In this document: positions 63,847 to 64,000 of the stretch, in pieces
Layout of the letters: the number at the start of each line of letters is the position of its first letter
Numbering within the stretch: position 1 is the first letter of the stretch
From: Gigantopelta aegis
Taxonomy: Eukaryota; Mollusca; Gastropoda; Neomphalida; Peltospiridae
Direction: 5' to 3'
DNA length: 64,000 bases
Assembly (NCBI RefSeq): GCF_016097555.1
Contig: NC_054708.1
Span: forward strand, 5,278,462 to 5,342,461
The notes under the pieces: model-generated
Database searches by the model: none
What the model was told of the DNA's origin: nothing
What the model saw: the letters and a program-made list of their open reading frames with translations, nothing else
Position numbers and translations under genes: made by a program

Positions 63847-63987
63847 GTTAGAGAACTCGTAACAATACTTTATCGGCGTATGTAGGTAGTGTCGCACGAG
63901 AAAACGCTCGGCTAACGTCTCGCCTTTGTCTCGTGCGACACTACCTTTATACGCCGATAAAGTATTGTTACTCGTCCTCTAACTATT
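63847..63987. mobile_element. Foldback element near the right end
   Basis: Arms of about 56 bp (63847-63902 and 63930-63987) are inverses: aacaatactttatcggcgta and gtagtgtcgcacgaga with their complements. A loop of about 27 bp separates them. Non-coding. Confidence 0.75.
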
Positions 63988-64000
63988 ACACAAATAAGTT

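Overview
The window looks like a gene-poor piece of a mollusc genome, most likely a gastropod; the species cannot be read from the sequence. It is AT-rich and saturated with microsatellites, minisatellites and tRNA-headed SINEs of the kind common in molluscs. It holds one multi-exon host gene with ordinary GT-AG introns and many DNA transposons or their short derivatives. Two 200-base runs of N (28754-28953 and 44683-44882) are assembly gaps.

Layout. 1-4.7 kb: SINEs, a TTAA-bounded element inside a SINE, a PIF/Harbinger-like element with nested SINEs, a palindromic element and a 138-bp tandem repeat. 4.75-9.17 kb: a 67/34-bp tandem array split by a well-bounded, apparently recent DNA transposon (5612-9141). 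That transposon has a 453-codon Tc1/mariner-superfamily transposase, 237-bp terminal inverted repeats that differ at one position, and TA target duplications. 9.2-23.4 kb: microsatellites, SINEs, a decayed Tc1-like transposase (11610-12624), a 33-bp minisatellite (17560-18956) and a TTAA-bounded inverted-repeat element. 23.5-27.2 kb: a fossil of Ty3/gypsy-type integrase with an OTU-like part. 28.4-36.2 kb: SINEs, a palindromic element, a fossil of Polinton-like packaging ATPase, a Tc1-derived element that keeps only the DNA-binding part, and an 82-bp tandem array. 36.2-45.1 kb: mostly non-coding, with several inverted-repeat elements, one a tiny hAT-like element with an 8-bp target duplication.

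45.2-62.0 kb, minus strand: the only clear host gene. Twelve exons with compatible splice phases encode part of a single-pass membrane protein: two EGF-like domains, several beta-rich extracellular regions, a cysteine-bearing region, a fibronectin type III domain, a transmembrane helix split over two exons, and the start of a cytoplasmic tail. Its first exons are not in the window and its last exons were not found. Its introns carry the 53-bp and 326-bp satellites and long trinucleotide arrays.

The most interesting observations are the recent transposon with very long terminal repeats; tandem duplication of exon edges, including splice sites, at three exons of the host gene; a set of TTAA-bounded non-autonomous elements, one of which splits a SINE at its TTAA; and a SINE head recruited into a 326-bp satellite. 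A one-base surplus in the largest exon either inactivates the host gene or is an assembly error. No operon, CRISPR array, rRNA or independent tRNA gene is present.
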